A stretch of DNA of 39,868 bases from Lyngbya confervoides BDU141951 (GCF_000817775.3 NZ_JTHE03000059.1:1-39868); one strand, 5' to 3'. Shown: positions 1-7,713, counted from the first letter of the stretch. Numbers and translations: made by a program. Notes: a model not told the origin generated them from the sequence alone.

Positions 1-506
1 GTGATTGGCCTATTCATCAATCGATTCGAGTTCGGATTAGATGTTTAGTGATATTTCCACATATCTAGAACACTACCGAATATTTTCCTGATTTTCCGTT
101 TGAGGTTAGCGAAACTGGTTCTGTAACGGAAGATGTGCCAAGATTGGGTGTTTATATATTACCTAACAACTCCGATCAAGGTGTGCTGGATACTCTACTC
201 TGTGCATGTGGAGAAGTAGCTTACCCTGTATATATGGAAAGAGCTAAATCCTATATTTCTCAATTCTCTGAAGAAGAAGTTAGACAAATTGGATGGAAGC
301 CTTTTGACAAAGAAAAAGCGACGGTTGCAACAATTGCAAGCATTCTCAAACCGGGTAAGACAAACACGGTAAGTATTGCAGATAATGCTTGGATTAGCAC
401 TCAAACTGAGCAACTGGTTTCGAGCCTGCAAAATCTGACGATTTTTTTGAGGAAACTGTTATCAATCAAAGTTATGTCTGTTACTGGTTCGGAAGATAGT
501 GATTAG
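1..506 (+). pseudogene. Decayed DUF3226 (TOPRIM-like) protein gene
   Basis: The stretch from about position 84 to 505 reads in one frame and contains PRLGVYILPNNSDQG, followed by FDKEKATVATIASILKPG and a C-terminal leucine-rich helix. This is the layout of the C-terminal half of DUF3226 proteins (small TOPRIM-like proteins often found with AAA ATPases; function not established). The upstream homologous part continues in other frames: IGLFINRFEFGLDV in frame 1 up to a stop at 46, then SDISTYLEHYRIF in frame 2. The gene therefore seems to have lost its N-terminus to the window edge and to two frameshifts. A GTG at 135 could start a 123-residue product, but that would lack the N-terminal half. 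It lies on the strand opposite to the cassette direction of the neighbouring attC site. Confidence 0.55.
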
Positions 507-571
507 TTTAGGCTAAATGTGGCCAGACTAAAGCAATTATTTTACAAACGTCTTTGAAATATTTGATGCTG

Positions 572-589
572 AAGCCTACAGATAGGCTT
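572..589 (+). terminator. Possible terminator hairpin
   Basis: A perfect 7-bp inverted repeat (AAGCCTA/TAGGCTT) with a 4-nt loop lies 65 bp downstream of the DUF3226 remnant. There is only a short T run after it, so termination is a guess. Confidence 0.35.
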
Positions 590-621
590 TCTGCTTCGTC
601 CTTATGGGATAGCGTAAAGCA

Positions 622-710
622 GCCCAACGGCAAATGCAGCGGCGGCAGATAGATAACCTTGAACTCAGCACCAAGGGCTTTCGACCGTCCGCTGCCATGA
701 AGTGTTGGGC
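622..710 (-). other. attC recombination site 1
   Basis: The site is bounded by GCCCAAC (622-628) and GTTGGGC (704-710), which match the RYYYAAC and GTTRRRY boxes of integron attC sites and pair perfectly. Inside are the L boxes GCAGCGGCGG (636-645) and CCGTCCGCTGC (685-695), which pair except for one extra base in the second. Total length is 89 bp, within the usual range. In well-studied sites the extra base lies in the L box next to R''. That places the site on the minus strand, with the crossover G at position 628. The Coq4-like gene on the minus strand ends 19 bp before it, the normal cassette arrangement. Confidence 0.8.
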
Positions 711-729
711 GGCGGATGCATACAGGAAT

Positions 730-1218
730 TCATTTCATAAAAGGCAACAGATCAAATTCTTGGCGGATATCCAGAAGAGAACGATCAAGCAACGGCTCAA
801 ACTCAAGAAATGGTAGCAGTTTTTGACGATTACGAGTCTTAAACCAAATTGGGACTAATTCTAAAACCACCCCAGGAAGAACCCTCAAAATTGCTCCATA
901 TAACCAGAGCGTCCCCCTTTCCCTGATCATGTCCTCGTACATCACATCAACAGCAGGGGAGTTTCTCATTTTCAAGTACGTCTGAAACGTACATTCACTT
1001 GTCCACCAAAATAGCGGCAGAATTTTTAGCTCATCGTACATTCCCGTGTCACAACCATAAATTACATGCCCTACATCGTGCGCCCGCAAGATTTTGCCGA
1101 AGCCTGAAGGCTGTGTCGCTGGATCAGTCACATGTGGATTGAGAGCATAGTACTCCGCCAGACCTTCTCGTAAGGTTTGGGTACTGTGCTTATCCATGTA
1201 AAGAGGTTTTGGAGCCAT
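730..1218 (-). CDS. Coq4-like protein in an integron cassette
   Basis: A 162-residue protein with the Coq4 signature HDxxHx11E seen exactly as H47-D48-H51-E63 (HDVGHVIYGCDTGMYDE). In Coq4 this motif binds a metal, and the protein takes part in ubiquinone biosynthesis. Cyanobacteria make plastoquinone rather than ubiquinone, so its role here is unknown. The ATG at 1218 was chosen over an upstream in-frame start because it leaves the intergenic operator free; the ATG at 1197 is also possible. It is divergent from a TetR regulator 43 bp away, with a palindrome between them, and is followed directly by attC1. The pair forms one cassette of about 1.29 kb. Confidence 0.75.
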   Translation of the reverse strand: MAPKPLYMDKHSTQTLREGLAEYYALNPHVTDPATQPSGFGKILRAHDVGHVIYGCDTGMYDELKILPLFWWTSECTFQTYLKMRNSPAVDVMYEDMIRERGTLWLYGAILRVLPGVVLELVPIWFKTRNRQKLLPFLEFEPLLDRSLLDIRQEFDLLPFMK

Positions 1219-1225
1219 ATGATTT

Positions 1226-1243
1226 CGATACGGTGCGGTATCG
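1226..1243. promoter_or_regulatory. Likely TetR-family operator
   Basis: CGATAC-GGTGCG-GTATCG is an 18-bp inverted repeat with perfect 6-bp arms, in the 43-bp gap between the divergent Coq4-like and TetR genes. TetR-family repressors commonly bind such palindromes in divergent promoters. Control of both genes is inferred. Confidence 0.6.
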
Positions 1244-1261
1244 CAAATTATAATAGCATCT

Positions 1262-1837
1262 ATGAACAATGCCAAGAAAAAATCACCGGGAAGACCTCGT
1301 AGCACGACATCTCACCAAGCAATACTAAAAGCCGCGCTGGAATTGTTGTCAGAAGTTGGCTTTGAGGCGATGAGTATTGAGGCGATCGCCACTCGTGCTG
1401 GAGTCGGCAAGACAACTATCTATCGGCGTTATAGCAGTAAGGATGAACTGGTCGCTGATGCAATCGAGAGTATTCGGGAAGAGGTGTTAATTCCTGACAC
1501 AGGAAATCTTTGGAGTGACGTAGATACACTCATTGAGAATGCTGCACAAATAACCCTTACTCCACTTGGGCGGCAGAGTGTCGCCATGATTATCAGTAGT
1601 GCATCAAGCAATCCTGGGTTTGCCCAAATCTACTGGGAGAAATATCTGCAACCCCGACGACAATCCTTTGCTATTGTTATCGAACGGGCAAAAGCAAGAA
1701 ATGAGGTTTCAACAGACTTAGATGCAGGTTTGATTTTCGACGCGATGAGCGGCATCATGCTCTACGCATTGATTTTCCCACCTAATGAATCTTGGACAGC
1801 TTATGTCCGTCGTGCCCTAAGTTTGCTGCTTGGATAA
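1262..1837 (+). CDS. TetR/AcrR-family transcriptional regulator
   Basis: A 191-residue protein. After a basic N-terminal arm (KKKSPGRPR), residues 20-65 form the TetR helix-turn-helix domain, with AIATRAGVGKTTIYRRYSSK as the recognition segment. The C-terminal 120 residues are the helical ligand-binding and dimerisation part (TetR_C type). It is divergent from the Coq4-like gene and faces a good operator candidate at 1226-1243, so autorepression and repression of that gene are expected. It lies inside an integron cassette but points against the cassette direction. It therefore depends on its own promoter, unlike a typical promoterless cassette gene. Confidence 0.88.
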   Translation: MNNAKKKSPGRPRSTTSHQAILKAALELLSEVGFEAMSIEAIATRAGVGKTTIYRRYSSKDELVADAIESIREEVLIPDTGNLWSDVDTLIENAAQITLTPLGRQSVAMIISSASSNPGFAQIYWEKYLQPRRQSFAIVIERAKARNEVSTDLDAGLIFDAMSGIMLYALIFPPNESWTAYVRRALSLLLG

Positions 1838-1912
1838 GTTTTGATGTGATTAGCTTGGAACGCTCGCAGACAACCTAGACGTGCCGTCCTCACAGATAAC
1901 CTAAAGCAAGCA

Positions 1913-2002
1913 GCCCAACGGAGAGGCTCACCGGCGTTCAAATCCGAAAAAAGAACGGTATGGCCGTGATTGCCGAACGTCCGGTGCAGCCAGTTGTTAG
2001 AC
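1913..2002 (-). other. attC recombination site 2
   Basis: The plus strand shows GCCCAAC (1913-1919), GGCTCACCGG (1925-1934), CCGGTGCAGCC (1981-1991) and GTTAGAC (1996-2002), in 90 bp. Read on the minus strand this is R'' GTCTAAC, an L box with one extra base, the paired L box, and R' GTTGGGC, the standard attC layout. The crossover G is at 1919. The 171-residue cassette gene on the minus strand ends 41 bp before it. Confidence 0.85.
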
Positions 2003-2043
2003 ACAGGCAGCACGGCAAACTGAATAGTTAGATTACTAGCTTT

Positions 2044-2559
2044 TTAGCTAAGAACCTTTAAGTAGAGGTCAAATGATCCACCATTATCACCATAGGTTCC
2101 TCGCTTATCATTCACGTTAAACAAGATATCTTCTCCTGGTCGTTGAATTGCCTTTCGATTTATCCCTCTGTCAACACGTCCCCACCATGAATTAGATTGA
2201 AAAATGATAATCCCAAACTGTAGCATTCCAGGAACAAACCAGTCTCCGGGGGCTTGTTGTCCATTGCCCCAAGGATCAGTAATCCGAGGCCCATTTAATG
2301 CATATTGCCAAGATAGATCATCAATGTAAAATTCCACTTGACTTGCTCGTAATGGTTGATTATCAACCAATAATCTAGTCCCGCCTTCATAAGATACGGA
2401 AAGGTTGTTCCACCAAAGATATCCATCAAGTGCTAATGAACGATTTGGTGGTTCTTGAGCGTATGCATTATTTGGCTCGAGAAATTCTTTAGAGCCTTCA
2501 AAATCACCTGTATCAGGAATATTTTGTCTAACATAACTCTCATCAATTTGATTTGACAT
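2044..2559 (-). CDS. Cassette-encoded protein of unknown function
   Basis: A 171-residue, tryptophan-rich, acidic protein without signal peptide or membrane segment. The middle (SVSYEGGTRLLVDNQPL, VEFYIDDLSWQYAL) looks like a beta-sandwich. The end, ILFNVNDKRGTYGDNGGSFD, resembles the Asn/Asp-rich calcium and sugar-binding loop of PA-IL-type lectins, but this is a weak likeness and no function is assigned. It is the first cassette after the left attI-like region (crossover near 2684) and is followed by attC2, giving a cassette of about 765 bp. Base composition is clearly more AT-rich than the chromosome to the right. Confidence 0.6.
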   Translation of the reverse strand: MSNQIDESYVRQNIPDTGDFEGSKEFLEPNNAYAQEPPNRSLALDGYLWWNNLSVSYEGGTRLLVDNQPLRASQVEFYIDDLSWQYALNGPRITDPWGNGQQAPGDWFVPGMLQFGIIIFQSNSWWGRVDRGINRKAIQRPGEDILFNVNDKRGTYGDNGGSFDLYLKVLS

Positions 2560-2678
2560 GAAAACCTCTTGACATAAAAAACTGCTGTCTTCTAGGAAAC
2601 AAGATTCTGACTAAGCATAAATACTCATGCTCCTGAAGCTTGTTTCTTTCACCCTGAAGGTGCGCCAGCGCGTGGATT

Positions 2679-2820
2679 GCTAACTATTATTTATACATCA
2701 TCATGACGCATAATACCCTTGATCGGCATATTATGCATCAAAGCTACGTATAACATCCCTCAATCGGATGTTATACGTATTTTTCCAAATATAACAATCC
2801 TCAATCGGGTGTTATATTAA
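2679..2820 (-). other. Degenerate second copy of the attI region
   Basis: Read on the minus strand, this segment matches the attI region beside intact intI (38932-39069). The last 30 bases (plus 2708-2679) differ from the right copy at only two positions before both reach GTTAG, where the match ends. That is the integron crossover point. It also holds three strong hairpins: ACGTATAACATCC/GGATGTTATACGT (2746-2778, 13 bp), AATATAACA/TGTTATATT (2788-2817) and GCATAATA/TATTATGC (2708-2736). The core reads GTTAGCA here rather than a consensus GTTRRRY, so it may no longer recombine. Confidence 0.7.
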
Positions 2821-2938
2821 CCTTATACGGTATATACGTACTATATAGGGTGAGGATCGCTATTGCCTGAAATGGGACGTCGCAGCTCTTTACGTATTCT
2901 GATCCTGCTAGCCTCCTCCCGCAATTCTCTCGGGTTAT
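2821..2938 (+). pseudogene. intI promoter and start-codon stub of a lost integrase
   Basis: This continues the duplicated region in the plus direction. It matches the leader of the intact intI (38811-38931, other strand), including CCTGAAAT, TCTTTAC, TTCTGA and GCCTCCTC. Where intact intI begins ATG-CCA-GCC-TCC-TCA, this copy reads CTG-CTA-GCC-TCC-TCC (2905 on), so the start codon is lost. Similarity fades after about ten codons. The rest of the integrase is absent and a CobW remnant follows. Confidence 0.6.
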
Positions 2939-3039
2939 TTCATTTTCTCAAAAGAAAATTACATGCCTTGTTGTTCTGCCAGAACTGTAAATTTTCCAGA
3001 AATAATCGTCACGCCAGAATCCGCACTTCATTTTTTTCC

Positions 3040-3215
3040 TAAACCTTGAAAAAGCCCTGGCCGTTTTGTCCTGGGAGCGAAGGAGCTGACCATCAAGATC
3101 AATTTGGTCCAGCTCATTCATGAGCATCGCCGCCATTCGCAAATCCACCACCCGCCCCAGGATCTGATGGATAAAGGTGGTTTTACCGCTGCCCAGACAG
3201 CGTACACCTGGGACG
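3040..3215 (-). pseudogene. Remnant of a CobW/P47K-family GTPase (COG0523)
   Basis: The minus strand encodes LGSGKTTFIHQILG, a Walker A motif, then AAMLMNELDQIDLDGQLL. These are the G1 loop and the conserved MNEfgeIDlDgqLL segment of the CobW/P47K family. Upstream sequence lacks the usual beta strand and GGFLG start, and downstream residues (from about 3060 down) are not recognisable. There is no CxCC motif. It is unrelated in sequence detail to the intact cobW-like gene at 6712-7689. It abuts the integrase stub and looks like a broken end of the chromosomal segment. Confidence 0.5.
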
Positions 3216-3277
3216 CCTCCACCACAACGCCTTGGGGCTGCAGCAGATCGGCCGTCCGCAATTTCAAGGATTCAAAG

Positions 3278-3302
3278 TCCCTCTCCCTGCTTGGGAAAGG
3301 GA
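3278..3302 (-). terminator. Terminator-like hairpin after the FAD oxidoreductase gene
   Basis: A 10-bp stem (minus strand TCCCTTTCCC/GGGAGAGGGA, one G-U pair) with a 5-nt loop is followed by CTTT on the minus strand, 46 bp beyond the stop codon at 3348. A second copy of the right arm (AGGGAGAGGGACT, 3336-3348) overlaps the stop codon and forms an alternative long-range 13-bp inverted repeat with 3276-3288. Confidence 0.5.
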
Positions 3303-3347
3303 TTTAGAGTCACGGCTACCGGTGAAGCCTGCGCCAGGGAGAGGGAC

Positions 3348-4628
3348 TCACTGTGAGATCGTGGGGGATAGGGCCAGACTGGGTTTGGCCAGAGCCGGAA
3401 CAATGCGATCGCAAGCCATGCGTGCCCCCGCTAAATTACGGGCCACCGGGCCAAGTTGGAGCGCGGCACCGGCGCCCATCACAAACAGCTCACAGCCGGG
3501 CCAGCGCAGATGCTCGTCTAGAACCGGCCAGCCGTTTACCCACTGGGCCGGGAACTGGGCCTGGATCGACTGCAACAGCGGGTGGTCAGCGAGGCTGGTT
3601 TGTTGCCCGGTGGCCAGCCAGAGATGATCAATGGGCTGATCCGCCAGACAAACGTGCTGTCCCTGGGTTTGACAGTGAATTTGCCAGTGGGGAGCCTGCC
3701 AGCGGGCCTGCTGCACTTGACACTGTTCATACAAAGTGACCTGTCCGCGCCGCTGCAAGCGTCGCAGTTGGGTGAGTACCTCAGGGGTGAGGGATCCGCC
3801 ATTGCGCGCCGCCAAAATCTGACGGTGGCGCGCTTCCCAACAGGCTTGGGCCGCAAATCCCTTGAGATATTTGGGTCCCAGCCAGCCAGGGTCAGCATCA
3901 AACAGCATTTCACGGTATTGACGGCGGGCCATGAGCAGGACGCGGGCACCACGATGCACCGCGCCAATGGCTAAGTGGCCGCTGGTCAGGCCGCTGCCGA
4001 TAATCAGCACGGTTTGGCCGGCGACCTCAGCCTGACGTAGATCGACATCCTGGGCATGGCGCAGGCGATCGCACGGATAGGGGCGGTCTAGGGTTGTGGT
4101 CCAGGCAGGAGTATGGGCGCGCCCGCTCCCCATGGCCAGAACCACTCGACGCGCCCGCACCTGCTGACCGTTATCGAGCCGCAGGCGGAAGGGCCAGCGG
4201 CGGGAGTGGGGCTGTACATCCATCTGCTCCACCCGTGCTGGATAGACGCGATCGCCCAGATCCCAGCGGCGGATCACATCCTGGCAAAAGTCGTAGAACA
4301 ACTGCGTGCCGGGACGACCGTAGGGACCGTGCAGTTCCGCGGCGCGATGTTCAGCGAAGTTCCGCAGGGCACCGGCGTGGGGATCGGGGTGATGCACGGC
4401 GGGCGATCGCAGGTGAGGAATCTCCAGCGCCTCAAACTGGTGCTGCCAGGTTTGCATCCAGGTGCCGCTTGGGTCAAAGACCTGGAAGCGCTGCCGCAGG
4501 TCTTTGCGCTTTTGGATCAAGTGGGTCACCAGGGTGAGCGCCTGGGGGCCAGCCCCCACAATGGCAATGTCGAGGGTGGCCGGAGCCGAAGCAGTCACAG
4601 CCGAAGCAGTCACAGCAGAAGCAAGCAT
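3348..4628 (-). CDS. FAD/NAD(P)-binding oxidoreductase
   Basis: A 426-residue protein with an N-terminal FAD dinucleotide fold (IAIVGAGPQALTL, residues 22-34) and a second nucleotide-binding motif, VLIIGSGLTSGHLA, near residue 205. The N-terminal region GTWMQTWQHQFEALEIPHLRSP resembles the lysine/ornithine N-monooxygenase-like flavoproteins (SidA/IucD superfamily). A substrate cannot be read from the sequence. It ends the minus-strand cobW operon, 77 bp after the hydrolase-like gene, so a role in the zinc-starvation response is inferred. The first 15 residues contain a 5-residue tandem duplication, SAVTA-SAVTA, encoded by a 15-bp direct repeat (4584-4613). Confidence 0.75.
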   Translation of the reverse strand: MLASAVTASAVTASAPATLDIAIVGAGPQALTLVTHLIQKRKDLRQRFQVFDPSGTWMQTWQHQFEALEIPHLRSPAVHHPDPHAGALRNFAEHRAAELHGPYGRPGTQLFYDFCQDVIRRWDLGDRVYPARVEQMDVQPHSRRWPFRLRLDNGQQVRARRVVLAMGSGRAHTPAWTTTLDRPYPCDRLRHAQDVDLRQAEVAGQTVLIIGSGLTSGHLAIGAVHRGARVLLMARRQYREMLFDADPGWLGPKYLKGFAAQACWEARHRQILAARNGGSLTPEVLTQLRRLQRRGQVTLYEQCQVQQARWQAPHWQIHCQTQGQHVCLADQPIDHLWLATGQQTSLADHPLLQSIQAQFPAQWVNGWPVLDEHLRWPGCELFVMGAGAALQLGPVARNLAGARMACDRIVPALAKPSLALSPTISQ

Positions 4629-4705
4629 AGGATTTTGAAAATGAGATCAGTGCAAGGGTCGAAGCCAAATCATTGCGGAACCCAAGCGGGGTCAGGGGTC
4701 CTGAA

Positions 4706-5617
4706 CTAGGCAGGCATCTGGAGAAAAGACCGCACCAGGGGCACCAGATCCGCCCCAAACTCCTCGGCCATGCCCAGGGTGCCTGGTCGGGTGACGGCGC
4801 TCACCTGGGGCAATCTCGCGGTGGCCATGGCCTCCATCTCTGCCCGCGATCCGGGGGGCACCTGCTCCCCGATCACAATCAGCGTGGGCATGGGGTTCTG
4901 GGCCAGCAGGGCGAGAAAATCCGCGCGACTGGCCACTGGATCCAGGCCGCCGGTGACAAAAGATCCGGGTCCGTAGCGCGCTCCGGCCGCTTGGGTGCCC
5001 TGATGGCGTTGGGCAATGTAGTCCGGGGTGAGCCGTTCAGGGTCTGTAAACACATGGCGACGGTACATCCACTTTAAGAACCCTGGCTGGGTATTGAGTC
5101 CGTAGAGGGCTGAACCCATCAGGGGCGATCGCACCAGGGTACGAATTCCCTGGCGAACGGTGTCCGGTAGCCCCATCACCGCCAGCGGGCCGCGCCAGGT
5201 GGGGGCAATGAGAACCTGTTTACGGCAGGACTCTCCCAAGGACAGGGCATAGCCAGCGGCATGACCCGCGGCCACCACCGCCCGCAGCGGCTCGTCGCGA
5301 TCGCCCACCCAATCCTGCAAGCACCGATAGAGTAGGTCAGGGCCGTAGTCCAAACGCAGCCGATCTGAATCGCCAAACCCCGGCCAGTCCAACACCGTCA
5401 CCTGAAACTGGGCCGCAAGTCCCTGGGCCAGGGCCGTCAGCTCAGCCCGACAGGAGACCGTACTCAGGGACGGTAGCAGCAGCACCGGATCTCCCTGCCC
5501 CAGGGTTTCAGTGGCGATCGCCACTGATTTTCCTTGCCATTGCCAGGGGTAGAGCGACACCGTCCCCCCGAGTCGTGCTGGAATGTTCGACGCTAAGCGT
5601 GTCATTGTGGATTTCAT
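4706..5617 (-). CDS. Alpha/beta-hydrolase-fold protein lacking the catalytic serine
   Basis: A 303-residue protein of the alpha/beta-hydrolase fold: strand plus oxyanion region PVLLLPSLS (44-52), then VTVLDWPGFGDSDR (73-86), a nucleophile-elbow position, and the late strand PTLIVIGEQVPP. The elbow reads G118-H-A-A-G122, so the GxSxG serine is alanine. Near the C-terminus the usual catalytic histidine position reads GTLGMAEEFG, without His. It is therefore probably not a classical hydrolase; a binding or scaffold role is possible. It follows the WD40 gene by 24 bp in the Zur-box-led operon. Confidence 0.7.
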   Translation of the reverse strand: MKSTMTRLASNIPARLGGTVSLYPWQWQGKSVAIATETLGQGDPVLLLPSLSTVSCRAELTALAQGLAAQFQVTVLDWPGFGDSDRLRLDYGPDLLYRCLQDWVGDRDEPLRAVVAAGHAAGYALSLGESCRKQVLIAPTWRGPLAVMGLPDTVRQGIRTLVRSPLMGSALYGLNTQPGFLKWMYRRHVFTDPERLTPDYIAQRHQGTQAAGARYGPGSFVTGGLDPVASRADFLALLAQNPMPTLIVIGEQVPPGSRAEMEAMATARLPQVSAVTRPGTLGMAEEFGADLVPLVRSFLQMPA

Positions 5618-5641
5618 AGTTTCTCTGAGAATGCCGATCTT

Positions 5642-6724
5642 TCATGGCCGGGACTGGCCAGGTGAGAACCCCTGTCCCGCCGTCGAGGACGACCAAATGC
5701 GCCACTCGCCTTGGGTGCCCCCCGCCGCCAATAGCCTACCATCGGGACTCCAGGCCAGACCGCTAAAGCCCTGGGGCGCGCCGGTCAACCGCTGATGCAG
5801 CCGAGTCCCTTGCTGCCAGATCAGCAGTTCCCCGTCGTTCCCCGCAGAGGCCAGCAGCGTACTGCCGGGCTGAAAGGCAAGGCCCGTGACGCGATCCAGG
5901 TGTTGATCCAGGACCGTGGCACTCCAGTCTTGCCCCTGCCAGGGCCGCTTGCGCCACACCATCACCCCTGGGCCACTGGCAACCGCCAACCAAGGATCCT
6001 CCTTGCCGCGCTGATCGGACCAGGCCAGATGGCGAACTTTTCCCGGAAATCCCGTCATCCGCCAGGGCATCCCCGAGTCGCAGGGCCAGACCATCAGCGT
6101 TCGATCCAGATTCCCGGCTGCCAGGTAGTTCCCCTCGGGAGACCAGGCGATCGCCATGCTGGCTGTGGGCAACTCTCGCCAGTCTGGATCCGCAAACCAA
6201 TCGGTTTGGCACCAAATTTTTACCCCCTGGTGTCCGGCAACGGCTAGGCGGGGCTGGGAGGGGTGCCAGGCCAAGCCCAGCACCGAGGACGTTTCCAGTG
6301 ATAGGGTGGCACTCACCGTCTGCGCCGCCATATCCCACACCTGGGCATAGCGGCCCAGGCTGAACGCCAACTCTGGTCCGTGAGGACTCCAGGCCAGTTG
6401 ATCGACCCAGGTGTGAGGATTTTTAAGACACAGCAACAGGTTCGCGGAGTCTGCCGCCATCGCCCAGATGCCAAGATTGCCAGACTGGCCGCCTGCCGCC
6501 AGATACCGGCCATCGGCGGAAAACGCCAGGGCATTAATCGCTTGCCCGTCTCCCACCTGGAGGGTCTGGGGGCGCTGGGTGGCGCGCTGCCAGCACCGAA
6601 TTTCTCCGGCGGCGCTGCTCACCACCAGGCACTGACCGTCCGGGGACCAGGCTAGGGCTGTGACAAATTCGCTCAGGGCCTCGCCCCAGGTCAGATCAAA
6701 GCGGGGCAAGGTTACGCGCGGCAA
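5642..6724 (-). CDS. WD40-repeat protein of the cobW operon
   Basis: A 360-residue protein made of about seven WD40 blades, shown by recurring units such as LAWSPDGQCLVVSS...IRCW, LAFSADGRYLAAGG...LGIW and LAWSPDGRLLAAGG...WRIW. No signal peptide is present, so it should be a cytoplasmic beta-propeller scaffold. The start codon is TTG at 6724, 13 bases inside the end of the cobW-like gene, which suggests translational coupling. A WD40 gene next to a COG0523 GTPase gene is a recurrent pair in cyanobacteria; its function is not settled. Confidence 0.85.
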   Translation of the reverse strand: MPRVTLPRFDLTWGEALSEFVTALAWSPDGQCLVVSSAAGEIRCWQRATQRPQTLQVGDGQAINALAFSADGRYLAAGGQSGNLGIWAMAADSANLLLCLKNPHTWVDQLAWSPHGPELAFSLGRYAQVWDMAAQTVSATLSLETSSVLGLAWHPSQPRLAVAGHQGVKIWCQTDWFADPDWRELPTASMAIAWSPEGNYLAAGNLDRTLMVWPCDSGMPWRMTGFPGKVRHLAWSDQRGKEDPWLAVASGPGVMVWRKRPWQGQDWSATVLDQHLDRVTGLAFQPGSTLLASAGNDGELLIWQQGTRLHQRLTGAPQGFSGLAWSPDGRLLAAGGTQGEWRIWSSSTAGQGFSPGQSRP

Positions 6725-7689
6725 GATCGAAACTCCTCCCGCAGTTGGGTTTCATTGAGATTGCGCCCGATGAACACCAGCTCATTTTTGCGAACTTCAT
6801 CGGGATGCCAGGGGCGATCGGCCCGCCCATCAAACAGCATGTGCACCCCCTGAAACACAAATCGGTTGGCCTCGCCTTGAATATTTAAAATTCCCTTCAT
6901 TCGGAAAATATCCGGGCCTTGGGATTGCAAGAACTGGCCCAGCCATTGATTGAGCTTCAGTCCATCAAGGGCACCTGGTTCCACCAGCGCCACAGATCCC
7001 ACCGTGGCATCGTGCTCGTGGGCATCTTCCCCCAAAAAGTTGGGATCAATTTCCAGAGCGCGGTGGAGGTCGAAGGCTCGAATCCCTAAAATGGCCTCCA
7101 TCTCAATGGCGGCGTTTTGGGTGGGGTAAATTTTGGCCATTGCATTCATGCCCCGGATGCGCGTTTCCAGCGCTGCCAGGGCGCAGTCCTCCACCAGGTC
7201 GGCCTTATTGAGCAGGATGACATCGGCAAAGGCAATCTGTTCCTGGGCTTCGTCCGCCTCCCAGTGCTGATGGATATGCTTGGCATCCACCACGGTGACC
7301 ACGGCATCGAGATTCAGCCGAGCTTGCAAATCCTCATCCACGAAAAATGTTTGAATGACCGGGGCTGGGTCGGCTAGGCCCGTCGTTTCAATCACCAAAT
7401 GATCAAACTGGTCGCGCCGCTGCATGAGATGACCAATAATTCGGATCAGATCGCCGCGCACCGTACAGCAGATGCAGCCGTTATTCATTTCAAAAATCTC
7501 TTCATCGGCATTGATCACCAGCTGATGATCAATGCCCACCTCGCCAAACTCATTGACAATCACTGCGATCTTCTTGCCATGCTCATGGGTCAAGATGCGG
7601 TTGAGCAAGGTGGTTTTACCAGCGCCTAGATAGCCGGTGAGGACGGTAACCGGCACAGAGGCAGGGGCCGAGGAAGCTGTGCTGACCAT
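6712..7689 (-). CDS. COG0523/CobW-family GTPase, putative zinc metallochaperone
   Basis: A 325-residue GTPase with Walker A GYLGAGKTT (19-27), the switch and metal-handling motif CICC (72-75), ETTGLADP, and the guanine-specificity motif NKADLV. The C-terminal CobW_C domain is complete. COG0523 proteins move metals into client proteins, and those under Zur control are linked to zinc. Here a near-perfect Zur-type palindrome lies 25 bp upstream of the ATG, and znuABC is the adjacent operon. A zinc role is therefore well supported by context. It is the first gene of a four-gene minus-strand operon. Confidence 0.9.
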   Translation of the reverse strand: MVSTASSAPASVPVTVLTGYLGAGKTTLLNRILTHEHGKKIAVIVNEFGEVGIDHQLVINADEEIFEMNNGCICCTVRGDLIRIIGHLMQRRDQFDHLVIETTGLADPAPVIQTFFVDEDLQARLNLDAVVTVVDAKHIHQHWEADEAQEQIAFADVILLNKADLVEDCALAALETRIRGMNAMAKIYPTQNAAIEMEAILGIRAFDLHRALEIDPNFLGEDAHEHDATVGSVALVEPGALDGLKLNQWLGQFLQSQGPDIFRMKGILNIQGEANRFVFQGVHMLFDGRADRPWHPDEVRKNELVFIGRNLNETQLREEFRSCRA

Positions 7690-7713
7690 AGGAAGGATGC
7701 CATAAATAAAACG

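Noticed and set aside
2746-2817. Rho-independent terminators at the left attI copy
   Set aside because: The stems are AT-rich, lack T runs and recur in the right attI region, so a recombination or operator role fits better.
3536-3974. Several long frames antisense or frame-shifted in the FAD oxidoreductase gene
   Set aside because: They are explained by GC-rich codon use of the real gene, which has clear dinucleotide-binding motifs.
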